NCBI RefSeq assembly: GCF_000284075.1
Contig: NC_017042.1
Coordinates: forward strand, 620,001-684,000
From: Rickettsia rhipicephali str. 3-7-female6-CWPP
Lineage (GTDB): Bacteria > Pseudomonadota > Alphaproteobacteria > Rickettsiales > Rickettsiaceae
Direction: 5' to 3'
DNA: 64,000 nt
Shown: piece after piece, positions 60,036-64,000 of the stretch
Position numbering within the stretch: the stretch's first letter is position 1
Layout of the letters: each line of letters begins with the position of its first letter
Made by a program: the position numbers and the translations under genes
Notes under the pieces: model-generated
The model's input: only the letters and a program-made list of their open reading frames with translations
Databases searched by the model: none
Told to the model about the DNA's origin: nothing

Positions 60036-62112
60036 TTATAGTGAATCTTGATGAAATTCTAGATGATGTTCGCCGGCGAGTTTTATTACATCATTATGAT
60101 TTCCTTGATGATCAAAATTTATCAGTAATGCACCTTGTTCGTTTGAATGCAATATATTTGTGAATAAACGCTGGTCACCATCAATTTTAATTTCAACTGC
60201 TTTTTTACCGATAAATTTAACGCCGTTATCACCCTGTTGTCTATATATTATATCTTTCTTTAAGGCATTTATAAATTTATCACATTGATTCTTATCTAAT
60301 TTTTCTTGTAATTTTTCGCTAATTCTTCCATAACATTCAAGTCCTTGATATTTGCCTAAAGCAGTAGTGTTATTACTTGTAATTTCTCCTTCTTGATTAA
60401 CTTTCCAATTGCTGTAACTAGGAATAACCTGCCCGATAGTATGAAGTAAATGTGCATTTTTTATTGATTGATAATATTCATGAATTTCTATAGGATTTTG
60501 ATTTTCATACTGCTCTAGCTCTTCTTTAAGTGATAATAAACCAATATATTCCTGTATCTTTTCGTGATCATTAGCTAGCCTTGCAGCTGTGAGTCCATTC
60601 TCAATGGCTTCTTGATTTTTATTATCATATTGTAAAATTTCCTTAACTTTCTTTAACGCTAAGTCGTATTTCTTAATTGTGATTAAACAAGTGATAATCT
60701 TATTAATTTTTTCTATAGCTTGTGCTTGTGCAAAATTAAGGTTGCTAACAAGAGCTTCGATATGAATTTGGTTAATATATTCTTCAGGATTTAATAAAAA
60801 TTCTATTTCCTGGAAGATATTACTGAGATATGGAGTTATTTTATTTTTAGGTATTTTTTGTATAAATTGTTTAGCTAATTCATATTGTTTGGTATATAAG
60901 GTTGTTGTAGATAGTAATATAGCACCACCAATAGAGTTGCTAATTTCGATTCACTCATCCTTTAGGTTTTTTTCATTCACAATTTTCTCAGCAGCAGAAT
61001 ATTGATTGTATTTGGCAATATATCGAAAACATCGAAACTGTTCTTTACTATCTTTAGATAAATTGTCTTGGTTAATTAGATTTAATTTAGCTTCAGCAAT
61101 TTCAGCTAAATTAAAACTCATTGCTGTCAAAATTTTGATATCTGTAGGAGCATTTTTGATTAAATTTTTTGCTTCTGTTGCCCTTTTGTTAAGTAAATAA
61201 ATATTAAATAAGCTATAGATTGAATCGCTATCGTTTGGTCGATCCTTTAAAATGCGTAATAATTGCTCTTCGTCTAATGATAATTTTCCTGTATTATTTT
61301 ATTATAGGCTACTGATAGATTATAACGGCAAAAATAGATGAATTTACTTTCCTGTTTTTACTCATTGTTTACTAGATTCGCTAGTTGTGGTGCAAGTAAT
61401 GTTATTATTGCATCATATTTTTTGGTAGCAAGCAATATTTCAGAAAAAGAGCTTAGAATAGCAAAATCTTCTATATTTGCTAATTGTTTAATAATATCAG
61501 GTTGAAATTCAGGTTTTACAAATAATAAAATTTCTGCAATAAAATTTAGATATTTTGATACCATTCTTCTTGAGTTTTAAGTAAATATAAAACTATAGGT
61601 GCTGATTTAAGTATGTCTTTAGCTACTTCTTCCATTAATGAAATATTCTTTTCTACTACGGCTAAATGAAAAATATTTTCCTTAGCGATAAATTTATTGA
61701 TAATCTTAGTGATAGGGTTAGAAGAATTGGAGCTAGGTTTGTATTCAAAAAATATTTCTACTTTAGAATTTTTATTAATTAAAGCATTATATTCACTAAT
61801 CTCATAATCTTTAAATAACTCATGATTTTTAAGTTCTTCGTAACTGTAATTTTTTAATACACATTCCAATAGCTTTTTTGGGGTTTTTACCTCTTTTATC
61901 TTCTTAATTGCTAAATTAGCAAATTCTGAAGCTAAGTTTGAATTTTTTATTTCTTCAATAGTTCTTAAATAATTATTTTTTATATCAAAATCTTTAACTA
62001 TTGCTGAGTACAATTCTATAGCTGTATTTAAGGTAATATTGCGAGCTTCAAGTGGTAACCATAAAATATGGTTATTTTCAGAAAAGTTAATAGAAGACTT
62101 TTTTGATTTCAT
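60036..62112 (-). pseudogene. Large repeat-type (TPR-like) hypothetical gene, broken
   Basis: ATG 62112 starts SKKSSINFSENNHILWLPLE and reads to a shift near 61550. The next frame (YLNFIAEILLFVKPEFQPDI) reaches a TAA at about 61358, reads on as ESKFIYFCRYNLSVAYNK, and shifts again near 61303. Then follows LSLDEEQLLRILKDRPNDSD and, after an in-frame TGA near 60953, a long open run with KKYDLALKKVKEILQYDNKN and LTAARLANDHEKIQEYIGLL. The end is FDHQGNHNDVIKLAGEHHLE at the stop 60036-60038. Rebuilt length is about 690 residues, helical, with TPR-like spacing in the middle. Family not named. Confidence 0.8.
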
Positions 62113-62150
62113 GTATGATGCCTAGTTATTTTTAACAAGGCATCATACAT
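62111..62150. terminator. Perfect 13-bp inverted repeat after nadK
   Basis: ATGTATGATGCCT and AGGCATCATACAT pair perfectly with a 14-base loop. On the minus strand this follows nadK by about 43 bases and covers the leader and start codon region of the repeat-protein pseudogene. It could terminate nadK transcripts or hide the next start codon. A T-run in the right place is missing. Confidence 0.45.
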
Positions 62151-62193
62151 TAGTTTAATTCTTAGTCAAAAAATTATTAATATTTTTTAATAA

Positions 62194-62961
62194 TTACCCA
62201 CCGAATTGCTCTTTAATAATTCTATCTTCCAGCGTATGGTTTTTATTAAAGAGCAGTTTGATAGGCTTATCCTTAGTAGATTTAACGGTAACATTTGTGA
62301 TATTATGAAACTCCTGAAAGTCGGCCGTAGCATTTACCGGTCGTTTATTTGTATTAAGTATTTCAAATTTAATCGTAGCAGATGAAAGCAGTAAAGCACC
62401 GTGCCATCTACGCGGTCTAAACGAGCAGATAGGGGTTAGGCATAACATGTTTGACTCAAGCGGTAAAATAGGACCGCCAGCAGATAAATTATAAGCACTA
62501 CTTCCGGCAGGTGTTGCAACTAAAGCTCCGTCTGCCACTAATTCGCTCATTCTCTCTATCCTGTTTACGTCTATTCTAAATTTAGCAGCTTGATTAGTTT
62601 TGCGAAATATCGATACTTCGTTAATAGCAAGTGCCGTATATATTTGACCGCTCGTATCTTCGACTTGCATAAGAAGAGGATTTAGGATAGAAACCGTACT
62701 TTCATGTATATTTTGTAATAAATTTTTGGTATCTAAAGGATTCATTAAAAAGCCGAGGCTTCCTAAATTAACTCCGTAAAAAGGTATATTAAGATGCATA
62801 TAGCGGTGAATATTATGTAGTAATTCTCCATCCCCGCCTATTACGATAATTACCTCCGCTTCCTCTATTTTACAATAATTATAGAGTTTTTTTATTTCCT
62901 CTATAATAGCTAAATGTTTGGAATTTTTGTTATAAATCAATGCTATTTTATTTATATTCAT
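62194..62961 (-). CDS. nadK: NAD kinase
   Basis: Phosphorylates NAD to NADP in the cytoplasm. IVIGGDGELLHNIHRYM holds the GGDG motif; the position often filled by Thr or Phe is Glu here. YGVNLGSLGFLM and GALVATPAGSSAYNLSAGGP are the other conserved blocks. At 255 residues it has the short alphaproteobacterial length. The C-terminal tail (VKSTKDKPIKLLFNKNHTLE) follows family patterns. Intact. Confidence 0.93.
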   Translation of the reverse strand: MNINKIALIYNKNSKHLAIIEEIKKLYNYCKIEEAEVIIVIGGDGELLHNIHRYMHLNIPFYGVNLGSLGFLMNPLDTKNLLQNIHESTVSILNPLLMQVEDTSGQIYTALAINEVSIFRKTNQAAKFRIDVNRIERMSELVADGALVATPAGSSAYNLSAGGPILPLESNMLCLTPICSFRPRRWHGALLLSSATIKFEILNTNKRPVNATADFQEFHNITNVTVKSTKDKPIKLLFNKNHTLEDRIIKEQFGG

Positions 62962-63047
62962 TATATGAATTTCTTTTTTAATATATAGACGCTTAACTAA
63001 TAATAAGTTATAAGAATAAAGTAATAAAATAAATATTAAGTTAAATT

Positions 63048-64000
63048 ATGTCATCATTCAACATCAAAAAGCATAAAAATGATCTGCTATTTGTACCGCT
63101 AGGGGGATCTAATGAAATAGGTATGAATCTTAATCTTTACCATTATCAAGGTAAATGGTTAATGATTGATTGTGGTAGCGGTTTTGCCGATGATTATTTA
63201 CCCGGTGTTGATATGATAATTGCTGATAGCAGCTTTATTGAGAAATATAAAAAAGATATAGTAGGTCTGATTTTAACTCATGCTCACGAGGATCATTTAG
63301 GTGGAGTCCAATATTTATGGAATAGCCTTAAATGTCCTATTTATACTACTACTTTTACAGCAAATTTTTTAAAATTTCGTTTAAATGAATATGATTTTGC
63401 TAAAAATATAAAAATTCATGAAGTAAAACCCGGTAGTAAAATAAATCTAGATCCTTTTTCCTTAGAGATGGTGCCACTGACTCACTCGGCTCCTGAAATG
63501 CAAGCAATTATGATCCGTACGGATGCAGGTAATATTTTACATACGGGAGATTGGAAATTTGATAACGATCCGATACTTGGGAAAAAAGCCGATGAGGAGT
63601 TTTTAAAATCTTACGGAGATGAAGGGGTTCTTGCACTTGTTTGTGATTCAACTAACGTATTTAATAAAGGAAGCTCAGGTTCTGAGGGGGATGTTAGAAA
63701 AAGTTTAGTAGATATTATAGCCGGTTGTCTTCAAATGGTAGTAGTTTCAACCTTTGCCTCTAATTTAGCACGGCTTGATACAATAATTCATGCTGCAGGG
63801 CTTGCGGGTAGAAAAGTAGTATTAACCGGTAGAAGTTTACACCGTATGATGCTTGCTGCGCAGGAAAGCGGCTATTTGAAAGATATTGCTCCTCTAATTA
63901 GTGAACGTGATGTTAGCAGATTTAGAAGAGAAGAATTATTAGTAATTGCTACCGGTTGTCAAGGTGAGCCTATGGCTGCCACCGCAAAACTGGCTAGTAA
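63048..64000 (+). CDS. rnj: Ribonuclease J-like metallo-beta-lactamase, 3' end cut by window
   Basis: RNA-processing enzyme of the beta-CASP metallo-beta-lactamase family. The frame from ATG 63048 is open to the window end (317 codons visible). LFVPLGGSNEIGMNLNLYHY starts the fold; LTHAHEDHLGG is the zinc-binding HxHxDH motif, HSAPEM and HTGDWKFD supply further ligands, and VVVSTFASNLARLDTIIHAA begins the beta-CASP domain. RNase J has 5'-3' exo- and endonuclease activity. About 240 more residues are expected beyond base 64000. Confidence 0.92.
   Translation, partial: MSSFNIKKHKNDLLFVPLGGSNEIGMNLNLYHYQGKWLMIDCGSGFADDYLPGVDMIIADSSFIEKYKKDIVGLILTHAHEDHLGGVQYLWNSLKCPIYTTTFTANFLKFRLNEYDFAKNIKIHEVKPGSKINLDPFSLEMVPLTHSAPEMQAIMIRTDAGNILHTGDWKFDNDPILGKKADEEFLKSYGDEGVLALVCDSTNVFNKGSSGSEGDVRKSLVDIIAGCLQMVVVSTFASNLARLDTIIHAAGLAGRKVVLTGRSLHRMMLAAQESGYLKDIAPLISERDVSRFRREELLVIATGCQGEPMAATAKLAS

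Overview
The window looks like a piece of a Rickettsia chromosome, most likely spotted-fever-group or a close relative. The evidence is the AT-rich sequence, the small-genome gene set (tightly packed essential genes beside many decaying ones), and dozens of short palindromic repeats of the Rickettsia palindromic element (RPE) kind, several of them inside reading frames of essential proteins. The genus call rests on protein and repeat recognition, not on a database search.

Layout. 1-8.4 kb: 3' part of an S49 peptidase, dut, a lytic transglycosylase, a frameshifted hypothetical gene, an LD-carboxypeptidase and addB. 8.5-13.6 kb: a secreted small protein with one stop, a C26 amidotransferase, coxA, a dead acetyltransferase, coxB and an odd lipobox-bearing nucleotidyltransferase. 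13.8-21.5 kb: envelope genes (M23 peptidase, lspA, a BamF-like lipoprotein, murD, ftsW, murG, a second lipoprotein). 21.7-30.2 kb: a graveyard holding a hypothetical pseudogene, a wholly decayed tripartite RND efflux operon (outer membrane factor, adaptor, pump) interrupted by an internally deleted IS982 copy, an intact glycosyltransferase, and an Rpn-type nuclease pseudogene. 30.2-42.1 kb: dapF, mtaB, pheS, pheT, dnaN, a DUF1653 gene with one stop, a DUF3576 gene, leuS, a decayed hypothetical gene and an RNase D-like gene. 42.3-49.7 kb: ftsB-like, cdsA, uppS, an EnvZ/OmpR-type pair, ilvE, dapA, smpB and a DsbA-like thiol oxidoreductase. 49.9-64 kb: sucD, sucC, vapB with a broken vapC, a cytochrome b561 pseudogene, an S9 peptidase, a Tim44-like protein, a candidate structured RNA, an acyltransferase pseudogene, rbfA, a YqaA-like protein, an RDD protein, recR, a 2-kb repeat-protein pseudogene, nadK and the 5' part of an RNase J gene.

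How the genes work together. The live genes serve cell-wall synthesis and division (murD, ftsW, murG, uppS, dapA, dapF, ftsB, transglycosylase, LD-carboxypeptidase, M23), respiration and the TCA cycle (coxA, coxB, sucC, sucD), translation (pheST, leuS, smpB, rbfA, mtaB) and DNA metabolism (dut, dnaN, addB, recR). About a dozen genes are pseudogenes, which fits ongoing genome reduction.

Repeats. At least six palindromic families are dispersed here. They insert in frame into coxB, murD, murG, pheT, addB and a histidine kinase, and they supply the final codons of murD, lspA and a glycosyltransferase. Three of the families share inner edges, and a common flanking linker recurs beside them. No tRNA, rRNA, CRISPR array or prophage was seen.
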